64,000 bases of DNA, from NCBI RefSeq assembly GCF_003058085.1, contig NZ_QBUD01000003.1, positions 248,001 to 312,000 of the forward strand, written 5' to 3'. The notes beneath the pieces are model-generated. The model was not told the origin of the DNA. It made no database searches and was given only the letters and a program-made list of their open reading frames with translations. Both the position numbers and the translations under genes were made by a program. The stretch is from Yoonia sediminilitoris. GTDB lineage: Bacteria > Pseudomonadota > Alphaproteobacteria > Rhodobacterales > Rhodobacteraceae. Every line of letters starts with the position of its first letter. The stretch's first letter is position 1. Positions 10,357 to 19,624 of the stretch are shown here, in pieces.

Positions 10357-11046
10357 TCAATCCGCGAAGATCACGCGATGCAGCTGGTCTCCATGTTGAC
10401 GCAACCATTTTCGCGGGCTGTCGTAGTCTGGAAACAAATCCCCGACCACCGCCCAGAAAGCAGGGCTATGATTCATTTCCCGCAAGTGTGCGACTTCATG
10501 AGCCGCCACATATTGCAGAACCTCGGGCGGTGCCATGATCAGCCTCCAAGAATACATCAAAACGCCCTGACTGGAACAAGACCCCCAGCGCGATCTGGTA
10601 TCGCGCAGCGACAAACGGCTGTATGTCTGTCCCAGCTTGGCGGCATAATGGTCAGAGGCGGCAGCCAACCGGTTGCGCGCATGGGATTTCAATAAGCCCT
10701 GCACGCTTGCCCCCACCGCAGCACCGGACGCAACCGCAATCTGGTCAGGCTCCATCCGCGACCGTTTGCCCGCACCCAAGACAATCGGAAGCGCGCGCCC
10801 TTCGACCAAAACCGTCCCCCCGACCCGTACCTGCTGAGCTGGGGCCAGATCTGCCAGATGCCCACGTAACCAGCTTTCTCTGTCACGCAAAAAAGCGATC
10901 CCTTCACGCTCGGCTGCGCGGATGGGTAAAGTCAGGGTCACACGGCCATCCAGCCGCGACACCCGCAGCGACAACCGTTTGGCCCGGGCCGACCGGCGCA
11001 GCGTTACGTCAATCGCAGGGTTGCCTTCAAGCCTGTGACGTCCCAT
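10357..11046 (-). CDS. YgjP-type M48 family metallopeptidase (DUF45)
   Basis: The C-terminal half holds the zinc-protease motif AAHEVAHLREMNHS (HExxH plus a downstream His) and the conserved SRWGSCSSQG, both diagnostic of the YgjP/DUF45 SprT-like family. The N-terminal part (LRRSARAKRLSLRVSR) is also typical. ATG at 11046 was chosen; a GTG nine bases upstream is also in frame. The physiological substrate of this family is not firmly known. The gene is next to the GntR regulator on the same strand, 32 bases upstream of it. Confidence 0.85.
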   Translation of the reverse strand: MGRHRLEGNPAIDVTLRRSARAKRLSLRVSRLDGRVTLTLPIRAAEREGIAFLRDRESWLRGHLADLAPAQQVRVGGTVLVEGRALPIVLGAGKRSRMEPDQIAVASGAAVGASVQGLLKSHARNRLAAASDHYAAKLGQTYSRLSLRDTRSRWGSCSSQGVLMYSWRLIMAPPEVLQYVAAHEVAHLREMNHSPAFWAVVGDLFPDYDSPRKWLRQHGDQLHRVIFAD

Positions 11047-11157
11047 ATCCAACACTCGTATTGTTCATGTGCCAAAGGCTTTGACACGCCCTGCTGCTTA
11101 TGGCAGTTGGCACCGATAACCCGCAAGGGTCCAAGATAGATTTTGAAGGGACAGCCA

Positions 11158-11478
11158 ATGCCTAAGGAAGAGTGGGGCACAAAGCGTCTTTGCCCCGAGA
11201 CCGGCAAACGCTTCTACGACCTGAATGCCACGCCGATTATAAGCCCCTACACGGGCAAGGAAGTCACCGTTGATACGTCCAAGACCCGGACAATGGTTGC
11301 AGACGCCGAAGATGCACAAACCAAGAAGATGGAGGAATCGACCGAGGACGAGGATCTGGTGCTCGACGATGACGACGACGATGACGTCGACCTTGGTGAT
11401 GATGTTCTGGAAGATGACGACGACGACACGGTGTCGCTTGACGAACTGGCCGATGTCGCCACTAACGACGACGAATAA
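11158..11478 (+). CDS. TIGR02300 family protein (FYDLN acid domain)
   Basis: A 106-residue alphaproteobacterial protein. The N-terminus has the zinc-ribbon-like LCPETGKRFYDLN segment that names the family. The C-terminal third is almost entirely Asp/Glu (two runs of five or six Asp), giving a very acidic tail. The start ATG 11158 has GAAGGGA seven bases before it and matches the family start (MPKEEWG). Its function is unknown, and conservation in Rhodobacterales is high. tRNA-Ala follows 86 bases downstream. Confidence 0.88.
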   Translation: MPKEEWGTKRLCPETGKRFYDLNATPIISPYTGKEVTVDTSKTRTMVADAEDAQTKKMEESTEDEDLVLDDDDDDDVDLGDDVLEDDDDDTVSLDELADVATNDDE

Positions 11479-11564
11479 TTTGATTGCAAGCCGGGCGTTT
11501 TCTACTTGATCTCGCCCGCTTCGCTGCCTAGACAGCAGCACGCCGCGGCAATTGCCGCACGGAT

Positions 11565-11640
<76 letters not shown>

Positions 11641-12142
11641 TTCGCCCCCTTTCTCTTTATGGTGAATTACAGGTCCTTCAGGGGCAGCTATTTGTCAGGA
11701 TTCGTTGGTCAGCATGGGACAGCGAAACATGGCAGGCCGCCACGTGTCGGAAATCATTGCCCCCCTGCTCCCTCAGACCCAGCGCAAAAACCTAACCCCC
11801 CTTGGGAAGTATCGGGACTAAATCGCGAAGAGGGGGCATGTGACCGTACCCCGAGGAGAGACCATCAAGTCGGGCTGAAATGAACCGATCAGCAAATCAA
11901 AATCACCGCTACCGAGAACTTGACCTTCATGCATCACAGCAGTGTGCATGAATGGCCGGGTTCTGCCACATGGCCGCACAAATGATGGCGCACAAAGAAG
12001 ACAAGAAAGGACATGCCAGCGTTGATCGCAACAAGACCACTGAGACATGAACAAGGGTGGGTCAAATCTCGGTGACAATCAACATTTCTGCTCTTCATTA
12101 CGCATGCGCAATCAAGGCAGGAGTAGATTAGTTGGCGGTTGA
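11641..12142. other. Intergenic region tRNA-Ala to ABC-F gene
   Basis: About 500 bases without a gene I can support. Short open frames exist on both strands but show no recognisable domain, and codon choice is unlike the neighbours. TTTCTCTTT a few bases after the tRNA may help end its transcript. The stretch could be decayed insertion-sequence or gene debris, but nothing recognisable remains. Confidence 0.3.
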
Positions 12143-13717
12143 TCAAAGATATATCTGGCGAGCGATCCCGATTTTATCGAGGAATTTCTCGTCGTGGCTG
12201 ACCACAAGGATTGCCCCGTCATACGCATTCAACGCTGTTTCCATTGCTTCGATGGCTTCAATGTCAAGATGGTTGCTTGGTTCGTCCAGCAGGAGAAGTT
12301 TCCGCGGTTGACTGTGTCCAAGGGTGCAGGCCAAGGCTGCACGCATCCTTTGACCCCCGCTTAGTGAACCGATGCGTTGATTTGCGTCATCACCGCGAAA
12401 GAGAAAGCGGGCGAGAGTCGCACGGCGGGCGTTCTCGCTGGCGTTGGGATCTATCCGCGCGATCGCCTCGCGAACAGTCTCGTTCGGGTCTAGCAGGCTG
12501 AGGTCCTGGTCGATCATCGCGGCAGGCACTTGAACGGAAACAGACCCCTGCTGCGGTTTGAGTAGCCCCTCGATACAGGCAAGCAGGGTTGATTTTCCCG
12601 TTCCGTTCGCCCCGCAAACGGCAACACGCTCGGGACCTCGGATCGAGAACGAAATCCCCTCAAGCAGGGGGATGTGCGTTTGGTGTCGAAATTGAACTGC
12701 CTCAACCCGCAACACATCCACGCCTGAGGCCAGACCAGATGGAGCGATATCCATAGCCAACGGCTCCAGCCTCTCCATTTCTTCGCGGGCGGTTTCAAGC
12801 GCGCCCTCAGCCTTTTCAGACTGGCGGCTACGAAGCCGTGCAGCGGATGCGCCTGAGCCTTCACTGCGCTCCTTTGCGGCGTTTAACAGAAGTTTTGATT
12901 GACTACCCGACGCACGAAGCTGTTTTCCCTGCCGGTCTGTGCGCGCTTTGCGTTCCGCCGCAACCTGTGCACGTGCCCGGGTTGCGGCAACAGCACGCTC
13001 CGCCTGCACCAACGCGTGTTCTGCAGAAGCCATTTCGGCATCCTTTTCCGCGCGAAAGACCTGATAGTTACCGCCATAGACGCGTGCGCCAAGGGTCGTC
13101 AGCTCAACGGTTTCGTCCATTTCATCAAGCAGGCTGCGGTCGTGACTTGCAACAACAATGCAGCCGCGCCAAGCACGCAAGGCATCAATAACATATTGCC
13201 GTCCTGCCCGATCAAGGTGGTTCGTGGGCTCGTCCAGCAAAAGTGCATCATGCTGAGCGAACATGAGTGCAGCGAGACTGGCCCGGGTCCGCTGGCCACC
13301 GGACAAGGATGCCAGAGGCGTTTGAGGCGTGTGCTCGAGCCCCATGTTGCTCAGAGCCACCTGCAATCTCGCCTCAAGGGTCCAGTCCGCATCGGCAAAA
13401 TCATCTTGGTTGGCTTCGCCGCGTTCAGCCCGCGCCAGAATCATGAGTTGTTGCGTGGCACCAAACAAGTCAGCAATCGTGGCGTCTTGATCGCACGCTG
13501 GGTTTTGACGCAGAAAGCCAACCGAAGGTGGTTTTGTGACTGTCCCCGCCGATGGGGTCAGCTCGCCTGTGATGATACGAAGAAGCGTCGATTTACCTGT
13601 TCCATTTCTACCGACAAGACCGGTCCTCAACGCGCCAAAGGTTACGGTCAAATTGGCAAGAATGGGTTCGTTTTCAGGTGTGTGCCAGCTCAATCCGGCA
13701 AGAGAGATAGTAGACAT
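12143..13717 (-). CDS. ABC-F family ATPase (duplicated ATP-binding cassette, no membrane domain)
   Basis: A 524-residue soluble protein with two ABC domains. The first has Walker A GRNGTGKSTLL, signature LSGGQRTRASLA and Walker B ALLLDEPTNHLD. The second has GANGTGKSTLL, LSGGQRMRAALA and LLLLDEPSNHLD. A basic, helical linker of about 90 residues (about 222-310) separates them, matching the ribosome-contacting P-site tRNA-interaction motif of ABC-F translation factors. Such proteins tune translation or protect ribosomes from antibiotics. Which subclass this is cannot be told from sequence alone. A 7-codon ORF with its own ribosome-binding site lies just upstream. Confidence 0.9.
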   Translation of the reverse strand: MSTISLAGLSWHTPENEPILANLTVTFGALRTGLVGRNGTGKSTLLRIITGELTPSAGTVTKPPSVGFLRQNPACDQDATIADLFGATQQLMILARAERGEANQDDFADADWTLEARLQVALSNMGLEHTPQTPLASLSGGQRTRASLAALMFAQHDALLLDEPTNHLDRAGRQYVIDALRAWRGCIVVASHDRSLLDEMDETVELTTLGARVYGGNYQVFRAEKDAEMASAEHALVQAERAVAATRARAQVAAERKARTDRQGKQLRASGSQSKLLLNAAKERSEGSGASAARLRSRQSEKAEGALETAREEMERLEPLAMDIAPSGLASGVDVLRVEAVQFRHQTHIPLLEGISFSIRGPERVAVCGANGTGKSTLLACIEGLLKPQQGSVSVQVPAAMIDQDLSLLDPNETVREAIARIDPNASENARRATLARFLFRGDDANQRIGSLSGGQRMRAALACTLGHSQPRKLLLLDEPSNHLDIEAIEAMETALNAYDGAILVVSHDEKFLDKIGIARQIYL

Positions 13718-13720
13718 AAT

Positions 13721-13774
13721 TTGCGCCCCAATGAGGAAACCGAGTGGTGATCAAACGGTGAGTGCGCAATCCAT
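13721..13774 (-). promoter_or_regulatory. Candidate leader ORF and translational attenuator of the ABC-F gene
   Basis: On the minus strand GGAG precedes ATG at 13774 by eight bases and opens a 7-codon ORF (MDCALTV) ending with TGA at 13751, 33 bases before the ABC-F start. Within it TTGCGC (complement of 13764-13769) can pair with GCGCAA (complement of 13721-13726), which overlaps the GGGGCG ribosome-binding site of the ABC-F gene. Antibiotic-resistance ABC-F and Erm genes are known to use such ribosome-stalling leaders. The assignment here is inference from spacing and pairing. Confidence 0.35.
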
Positions 13775-13958
13775 GATGATGTCTCCAAAACTGATTGGTC
13801 TTCGAATAATGGGCATCTTACAAGAAAACAAGGGATTGCTGGCCGAAAGGCTTGCCGTGACCGCAGCTTCCACGCCTATTTGATGTTGGTCATTGAAATG
13901 CGGCGATAAAATCTGCTCATCGCCGCATTGCCATGGTTGCCCTGACATCGCCTCTGCA

Positions 13959-14675
13959 TCAAATGGCTGCAAAAATCTGCCTGCGGCGCCAAATCGAACC
14001 AGACATGAGCAGGCTGACACAGAATGCGAGTTCCGCAAGCACAGGCAACCCATAGGCCGGCGCAAAGACTACGAACATATCCGGCGCGAGGAAGCGCATT
14101 CCACTGCCTGCAAGATAGACAGCACCCGCAGCAATGATCCCCCCTCCGATGATTTTGGGAAACATGCCGGAGTTCCAGATCAGCAGGCCTGTCAGAAAGC
14201 TGTTGATCGCAAAGAAGATCAATCCCAGATCATAGCCATGCGCGTGCAGATTAAGATATGCGAGGGCGAGGGCCTCGGTCTCTGCGCCGCCCAGACCTAC
14301 GCTGTCCTGCCCGCCAGTGATCAGAAGCCATGCGACCTGCATATTGAGCAGATTGGCGGCGATCAGAACGGACTGAATCAATCGGAAGACCATCGCTGCC
14401 AAAGCCAGAATCGGTGCGACGGACCGGAACAACACAAAAAGCGTGATTGCCAGAGCCGCGTCAGCCACTGCCATGATGACATCAGCGATGATCGCCAATG
14501 GCAGGGTCAGCCCGGCAGCGCGGACTGCAACGGCTGTTGCGGAAGCTGACGAGAGATCAACAAGCGGACCGCGCAGGGCGACTTCGGCGCCGATGCCGCA
14601 GATGATGATGACGAGATAGAGAAGACCAGAGATAAGGGCGAGCGATAGGTCGCTTTGATTCAGTTGGCGTTGCAT
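13959..14675 (-). CDS. DUF4386 family membrane protein
   Basis: A 238-residue polytopic membrane protein with about seven hydrophobic helices, starting with LALISGLLYLVIIICGIGAE and ending with a hydrophobic helix and a basic tail. The pattern fits DUF4386, a family without known function. AAAGGAAT precedes the ATG. It lies 27 bases after the NAD(P)-binding reductase gene on the same strand, so the two likely share a transcript. Confidence 0.75.
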   Translation of the reverse strand: MQRQLNQSDLSLALISGLLYLVIIICGIGAEVALRGPLVDLSSASATAVAVRAAGLTLPLAIIADVIMAVADAALAITLFVLFRSVAPILALAAMVFRLIQSVLIAANLLNMQVAWLLITGGQDSVGLGGAETEALALAYLNLHAHGYDLGLIFFAINSFLTGLLIWNSGMFPKIIGGGIIAAGAVYLAGSGMRFLAPDMFVVFAPAYGLPVLAELAFCVSLLMSGSIWRRRQIFAAI

Positions 14676-14702
14676 GGGTACATTCCTTTTGGTTGATGGA
14701 TT

Positions 14703-15410
14703 TCAGGTGTGGGATGTGAGCAAGGATGCTTGGCGGTGGTCGCGGGCTGATTGCGCGGCGCGACTGACGATCGCCGGGGCCTTGCCAGACAGGCTGGCAT
14801 CGGTGAGGGCATTGACCATGAACAGTGCAAAATCGGTGCGGCGCGTCCGGTTGGACGCAAGGATCGGATCACCGACGTTCGCGGCCCAGACTGGCAACCC
14901 TTCGGTTTCGCCTTCTTCCAGATCAGAGGCCCGGACGATGGTCCAGTCCCTGTCCGCGCCGAATACCAGTTGTGCTGCCGCTTCCTGATCGTCGATGTCG
15001 GCCATCTGCGTGAGCTTTGCGATCCGTCCGAAGACCCAAGACTTGATCCGCTCTTTCAGCGGATAGCGGTCGGTATCTTTCAATTTGACATGCCAACCGC
15101 AGGAAAAGACCAAACGTGCGTCGGGCTTGGCATATCTGAGAACCGCCTCAGCCATTCGCGTGGCCATCCGGTCGCGCCCCCAGGGCACGAGCACGGTCAA
15201 TACGCCGTCCGCGTCCTGCACGGCCTTGCGTATGATCTCCGGGTCTGTGGTACTGCCGGGTATGACGCTGATCCGCTGACCGAACCGCGCAAGCTTATCG
15301 ACACTTTCCGGTCGGCAGACGCCAGTCACCTCGTATCCGCGGGACAGGGCGTGTTCGGTCATATACTGACCAAGCTTGCCGGATATTCCGATGATCGTGA
15401 TGCGTTTCAT
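14703..15410 (-). CDS. NAD(P)-binding protein, NmrA/SDR-a type
   Basis: A 235-residue atypical short-chain dehydrogenase-like protein. The N-terminal Rossmann motif is IIGISGKLGQYMTEHAL. There is no classical YxxxK active site, and the conserved SDLEEGETEGLP region near the C-terminus is typical of NAD(P)H-binding flavin-reductase-like and NmrA proteins. ATG 15410 is supported by AAAGGA seven bases upstream; upstream in-frame ATGs lack this. It lies 109 bases downstream of a LysR gene on the same strand, which may control it. Confidence 0.8.
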   Translation of the reverse strand: MKRITIIGISGKLGQYMTEHALSRGYEVTGVCRPESVDKLARFGQRISVIPGSTTDPEIIRKAVQDADGVLTVLVPWGRDRMATRMAEAVLRYAKPDARLVFSCGWHVKLKDTDRYPLKERIKSWVFGRIAKLTQMADIDDQEAAAQLVFGADRDWTIVRASDLEEGETEGLPVWAANVGDPILASNRTRRTDFALFMVNALTDASLSGKAPAIVSRAAQSARDHRQASLLTSHT

Positions 15411-15519
15411 GGTATGTCCTTTCATTTCGGGCGATGCATTGCCCAAAGGATGAAAGAACAGACGCGCGGGAATAACCGCCCCGGCGGAAAATCACTCTTT
15501 AGCGGTTGTTAAGAATGGG

Positions 15520-16407
15520 TCAGACGGCCAACGCGCCACGTAGGTGATCAATGAAAGCCAATACGCGCGCATCCATACCAAGTCGCGAGCCCGTCACCGC
15601 GTAGATGTCCCTCGTGGGCAACGTGTAGTCTGGCAGTACCCGCATGAGTTCGCCACGCGCCTCTGGGCCTTTTGACACGAAACTGGGCAGCGGGCCGATG
15701 CCGTAGCCAGCGGCGAGTATTTCTGACAGGACAATGCTGTTGGATATCTTCAGGTCCGGATCGACGCTGATCGTCTCGGTGCTCTGCGGTCCGGTCAGAG
15801 CCCATTCCAACAAATGGTCGGCAAGCAGGAAGCCTGCGATACGATGTCCTGCGATTTCGTCAGGGCTTTGCGGGGTACCATGTTTTGCCAGATATGCAGG
15901 CGATGCGAACAGTCGCTGATGAAAGGTTCCGATCTTGCGCGCAATCAGGGAACTATCCTGCAATACAGCGCCCACCCTCAGTGTAAGGTCAATACCTTCT
16001 TCGACAACATCCACAACCCGCTCCTCGAGCGCCAACGTCACACGCACGTCGGGATACTCTGACAGAAAGCCGGGCAGCATCGGCCCAATGATCGCCTGAC
16101 CAAAGGAATTGGAGCAACCAATCTTGAGCGGGCCGCTTACCGTGCTGGCGCTCTCACGGATGCCGTCCTCAACACGCGCGACCGCTTCAACGATGTCGCG
16201 CGCCTCGTCATAGAAGCGTCTGCCGTGGTCGGTCAGCGACATTGACCGGGTGGTGCGTGTCAGCAAGGTCGTACCGAGGCTTTCTTCAAGCAGCTTGACC
16301 TCGCGGCTCAGTAATGCGGCTGACACACCGAGATCATCCGCAGCTCTCGAAAAGCTGCCGCGTTCGACAATGCGGCAAAAGGCCTTCATGACGGATAGCT
16401 TGTCCAT
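15520..16407 (-). CDS. LysR family transcriptional regulator
   Basis: A 295-residue regulator with an N-terminal winged HTH (FCRIVERGSFSRAADDLGVS, about 10-30) and a C-terminal periplasmic-binding-protein-like effector domain (about 88-290), of the CrgA/YafC-like group. The gene reads in the same direction as the downstream NmrA-like and DUF4386 genes, so co-transcription is possible as well as control. The effector is unknown. Confidence 0.92.
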   Translation of the reverse strand: MDKLSVMKAFCRIVERGSFSRAADDLGVSAALLSREVKLLEESLGTTLLTRTTRSMSLTDHGRRFYDEARDIVEAVARVEDGIRESASTVSGPLKIGCSNSFGQAIIGPMLPGFLSEYPDVRVTLALEERVVDVVEEGIDLTLRVGAVLQDSSLIARKIGTFHQRLFASPAYLAKHGTPQSPDEIAGHRIAGFLLADHLLEWALTGPQSTETISVDPDLKISNSIVLSEILAAGYGIGPLPSFVSKGPEARGELMRVLPDYTLPTRDIYAVTGSRLGMDARVLAFIDHLRGALAV

Positions 16408-16662
16408 GCCTCATTATAGGCTTGCAAACGGGTAGATCGTCCAGCGATCTTGGTGATACTGCGGGAAAAGATACCTTAAAAAGGAAGATGCGGTCGTCTT
16501 ATTCAGGAAATCAGCGCTTGTTGCACCCAAACTCAGACTGACTTTAATATTCTGATCAGCGTGAACATGGCATCCAAAATTGGTTACGCTCACTGCGTCT
16601 CATAGTGTTCGCGGGATATTCACCCCGGTTCCGAGACAACTCTGCCCCAAATTACACAAGTG

Positions 16663-16974
16663 CTAGTGGGTCCAGACGCCACGCCGGTTGGTTGCAAAAT
16701 TCTCGCCATATCCGCCAGGGCGGATGTTGGCCTTGCGGCGTTTGGGTTCCTGCACGACCGGATCAATCCCCTTGTCGCGGGCGTAATGCAAAGCGGCTTC
16801 CTTGGTATCAAACGTCAGTTTGACCTGCGACTGCGTGTCAGAGGACGAAGTCCAGCCCATCAAAGGATCAACCTCGCGGGCGGTCTCGGACACATACTCC
16901 AAGACCCAATGTTTTGTCTTTGCGGTGCCCGACGACATGGCCGTGCGAGCGGGCTGATAGATTCGTGCACGCAT
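16663..16974 (-). CDS. Complex I accessory subunit, NDUFS4/ETC_C1 family
   Basis: A 103-residue homologue of the 18-kDa NDUFS4 subunit of NADH:ubiquinone oxidoreductase, which alphaproteobacteria share with mitochondria. The family region is visible ([33 protein letters not shown], then a C-terminal [18 protein letters not shown]). CAGGAG lies six bases before ATG 16974, which fixes the start; longer in-frame extensions are not supported. It is unlinked to nuo genes here, which is usual for this subunit. Confidence 0.9.
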   Translation of the reverse strand: MRARIYQPARTAMSSGTAKTKHWVLEYVSETAREVDPLMGWTSSSDTQSQVKLTFDTKEAALHYARDKGIDPVVQEPKRRKANIRPGGYGENFATNRRGVWTH

Positions 16975-17128
16975 CTGATACTCCTGATCCTGAGGCTTTA
17001 TCCGGCAAACACGCATGGCACGCAAGGGTTTCGGTCTGGCAAAGACTCGGGGGAATTGCAGTCTGCGCCAATAGCACGCAGGACGACTACCAAAACGTCT
17101 GCCAAAAAGGCGCGCCAATCCTCGTTTC

Positions 17129-18652
17129 CTAAACCGCCGTGCCTGCGTCCAACCTATCCAGCCAATCCTGCGCTTCTTTCAGCACCTTATCGCGCCGTTT
17201 CTCGTCCATCCTGTCCCAGACGCGGTACATATTGCCCATACGCGGGTTACCCTTGAAACGTTCCCGATGCCGGTCAAGGAAATGCCAGTACAACAGGTTG
17301 AACGGGCAGGCGTCGGGGCCGGTCTTGTCCTTCACCTTATAGGCACAGGACCCGCAGTAGTCCGACATTTTATGAATATAATTCCCGGACGAAATGTAAG
17401 GTTTTGACGCGATGATTCCCCCATCCGCAAACTGCGACATGCCAATCACATTGGGCGCCTCGACCCATTCATAGGCGTCGGCGTAAACAGCGAGATACCA
17501 CTCATGCACCTGCACAGGATCCACGCCCGCGAGCAGCGCGAAGTTGCCCGTTACCATCAGGCGCTGGATGTGGTGGGCATAGGCCTCGTCCCGCGTCTGC
17601 GCCACGGATTTCGCCATGCAGTTCATCTTGGTCTCGCCGCCCCAATAGACGGCAGGCAGATTGCGGGTATGGTCCAGCGCGTTGCGCGAGTTATAGTCAG
17701 GCCCCTCGCGAAAATAGATGCCGCGCACATATTCGCGCCAGCCAATGATCTGGCGAATGAACCCTTCGACCGCATTCAGCGGCGCGTCGCCATCGAGATA
17801 GGCCTGCTCTACCTGCTGACAGACCTCCAGCGGGTCAAGCAGGCCAGCGTTGATATAAAGCCCGATTATCGCATGATAAAGAAAGCGATTATCGTTTAGC
17901 ATCGCATCCTGAAAATCACCGAATTTCGGCAATCCGCCTTTGATCCAGTGTGTCAAGTGCCTGCGGGCCTGGGTTTGATCCGTGGCGAACCAGAAATTTT
18001 CAACATTTCCAAAATTGTCGGCAAAACGGTCCGCGACCAGTTCCAACACCTCTTGCACGGTGTCATCCGGCGTGAACTGCATCGGCCCGCTATAGTCAAC
18101 CTGATCAGGCGCGGGCTTGCGGTTGTCGTGGTCGTAGTTCCATTTACCGCCTTCGGGCTGATCGCCATCCATCAACAGACCGGTCTTGCGGCGCATGTCG
18201 CGATAGAAATATTCCATCCGCAACTGTTTGCGGCCCTCGGCCCACGCGTCAAATTCATCATGGCTCGCGATAAAACGGTCATCGGGCAATTGATGCGCCT
18301 TGATCGGCAAATCCCCCAGCGCTTCGATCAGCCGCCATTCGCCGGGTTCGGTATAGACAACGCCCGCAGCCTCATGCTCTGACGCGCGGCGGATCAACTC
18401 ACCTGTGATTGACCCGCTGTTGTCGGGCTCATCCCACTTGGTGTAGGCGACCTTCCAGCCATCATCGCGCAGTTTCCGGGCAAATTTGCGCATGGCTGCA
18501 AAGGTAAAGGCGATTTTCTTGGGGTGATGGGGGACATATGTGGCCTCTTCCATCACTTCGGCCATCACAACCACATCGTTCGCCTTGTCCGTCTTGCGCA
18601 GGGCGGACAGATTTGACGACAGCTGATCGCCCAGAACAAGAACCAGCCTCAC
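17129..18652 (-). CDS. Cryptochrome/photolyase-related protein, FeS-BCP (PhrB-like) class
   Basis: A 507-residue protein of the iron-sulfur bacterial cryptochrome/photolyase group, whose member Agrobacterium PhrB repairs (6-4) photoproducts. The N-terminal antenna-binding Rossmann-like part starts [11 protein letters not shown]. The C-terminal FAD domain has the four Cys expected for a [4Fe-4S] cluster: one in KMNCMAK (about 350) and three in YCGSCAYKV...DACPFN. It starts with GTG at 18652 and overlaps the stop of the upstream SDR gene (GTGA), implying translational coupling. Repair versus signalling cannot be told from sequence. Confidence 0.93.
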   Translation of the reverse strand: MRLVLVLGDQLSSNLSALRKTDKANDVVVMAEVMEEATYVPHHPKKIAFTFAAMRKFARKLRDDGWKVAYTKWDEPDNSGSITGELIRRASEHEAAGVVYTEPGEWRLIEALGDLPIKAHQLPDDRFIASHDEFDAWAEGRKQLRMEYFYRDMRRKTGLLMDGDQPEGGKWNYDHDNRKPAPDQVDYSGPMQFTPDDTVQEVLELVADRFADNFGNVENFWFATDQTQARRHLTHWIKGGLPKFGDFQDAMLNDNRFLYHAIIGLYINAGLLDPLEVCQQVEQAYLDGDAPLNAVEGFIRQIIGWREYVRGIYFREGPDYNSRNALDHTRNLPAVYWGGETKMNCMAKSVAQTRDEAYAHHIQRLMVTGNFALLAGVDPVQVHEWYLAVYADAYEWVEAPNVIGMSQFADGGIIASKPYISSGNYIHKMSDYCGSCAYKVKDKTGPDACPFNLLYWHFLDRHRERFKGNPRMGNMYRVWDRMDEKRRDKVLKEAQDWLDRLDAGTAV

Positions 18653-19314
18653 CAGGGAATCTCTTTCGCGGCGTAGTCGTAGAACCCCCCGGTGTGTTCC
18701 GGTTTTAGCGCTTTGATGACGCGGAGCAGATTTTCAGCGGCTTCTTGTGGCGGCACGGTTTTGTGCCGTCCGGCATACTCGGCAGTGAATGGCGTTGCCA
18801 CGGTGCCGGGATGGAGGGCGACACAAAGCGATTCCTTATGCGAACGCCCCAATTCGATTGCCGCGCCGTGGACGATCTGGTTCAGGGCGGCCTTGGATGC
18901 GCGGTAGCTGTACCAACCGCCAATCTGGTTGTCCCCGATTGAACCCACGCGTGCCGACAGCGTCGCCACAACCGCGCGCCTGTCTTTTGGTATCAGCCGG
19001 GCAGCATGGGACAGAACCAATGCGGGCCCGATTGTGTTGACCTGAAAGACACGCGCCATGTCGTCATGCTTTAGCGCACTCAGGCTTTTTTCCGGGCGTC
19101 CGGTCAACGGTGCAAGAATACCGATTGAAATAAAGATCAGATCAAACGGCCCGTCCAGCCTGTCCAGACAGCGGGCGACTGTTGCGGGGTTGCTGACGTC
19201 GAACCCATCCACGGACCGGGACAGGCGGGTAACGTCGACCCTGTCGGCTTCAAGCTGGTCGGCGACCGCTGCGCCGATGCCACCAGAGGCGCCTATGATC
19301 AAAGCTGATTTCAT
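18649..19314 (-). CDS. Short-chain dehydrogenase/reductase, C-factor-like
   Basis: A 221-residue SDR with the cofactor motif IIGASGGIGAAVADQL, the catalytic YSYRASKAALNQ (Tyr and Lys) preceded by SARVGSI (Ser), and a C-terminal HPGTVATPF. ATG 19314 matches the usual family start. It overlaps the photolyase start by four bases. SDR-photolyase pairs occur in alphaproteobacterial photo-oxidative stress operons, so a shared light-stress role is plausible but inferred. Confidence 0.9.
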   Translation of the reverse strand: MKSALIIGASGGIGAAVADQLEADRVDVTRLSRSVDGFDVSNPATVARCLDRLDGPFDLIFISIGILAPLTGRPEKSLSALKHDDMARVFQVNTIGPALVLSHAARLIPKDRRAVVATLSARVGSIGDNQIGGWYSYRASKAALNQIVHGAAIELGRSHKESLCVALHPGTVATPFTAEYAGRHKTVPPQEAAENLLRVIKALKPEHTGGFYDYAAKEIPW

Positions 19315-19478
19315 GCAACCGTACCTAAGTCGCAAAGGCCACGTTGCAACAGGAACTTCGCACGGCTCCGGCAAAATTGGATGGTGACAATGTGCGGCGT
19401 CACTCAAAATGGAAAAATTTATCTTGTTGGCGGCATTCATCACTTTTCAACGCTAAAAAGGTTTGTATAGTCGCCGAC

Positions 19479-19559
19479 ATGGAAAAGCGCGCCCATATCA
19501 TCAGCATTGCCCCCAACGGGCTGCTTTCACGCGATCTCCTACTCCTTAGCTGCCTCTGA
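19479..19559 (+). CDS. Leucine leader peptide of the leuA operon
   Basis: A 26-codon ORF that ends in a Leu-rich run: of its last 12 codons, seven are Leu (CTG CTT, then CTC CTA CTC CTT, then CTC before TGA). No Shine-Dalgarno sequence precedes the ATG, but TATAGT at 19466-19471, with TTTTCA about 16 bases further up, would place transcription start at or just before the ATG. The leader may therefore be leaderless, as for the trpL leader of Sinorhizobium. It precedes leuA and fits ribosome-mediated leucine control. Confidence 0.75.
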   Translation: MEKRAHIISIAPNGLLSRDLLLLSCL

Positions 19560-19618
19560 GCGTGCCTTTTGGCGCGTCCGCTCAGAGGGGAACAGCGCCA
19601 GCACACGCAAGCTAAGGA
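19543..19618 (+). promoter_or_regulatory. Leucine attenuator hairpin masking the downstream ribosome-binding site
   Basis: Two nested perfect stems: the outer TCCTTAGCT (19543-19551, inside the Leu codon run) with AGCTAAGGA (19610-19618), the inner CCTCTGAGCG (19553-19562) with CGCTCAGAGG (19579-19588). The outer 3' arm contains AAGGA, the ribosome-binding site of the next ORF (ATG 19625). No T-run follows, so this looks like translational rather than transcriptional attenuation. A ribosome stalled at Leu codons would cover the 5' arm and free the site. Confidence 0.65.
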
Positions 19619-19624
19619 AATATC

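Noticed and set aside
11641..12142. Several 60-90 codon frames after tRNA-Ala that could be insertion-sequence debris
   Set aside because: No transposase motif or terminal repeats can be recognised, so no mobile element is claimed.
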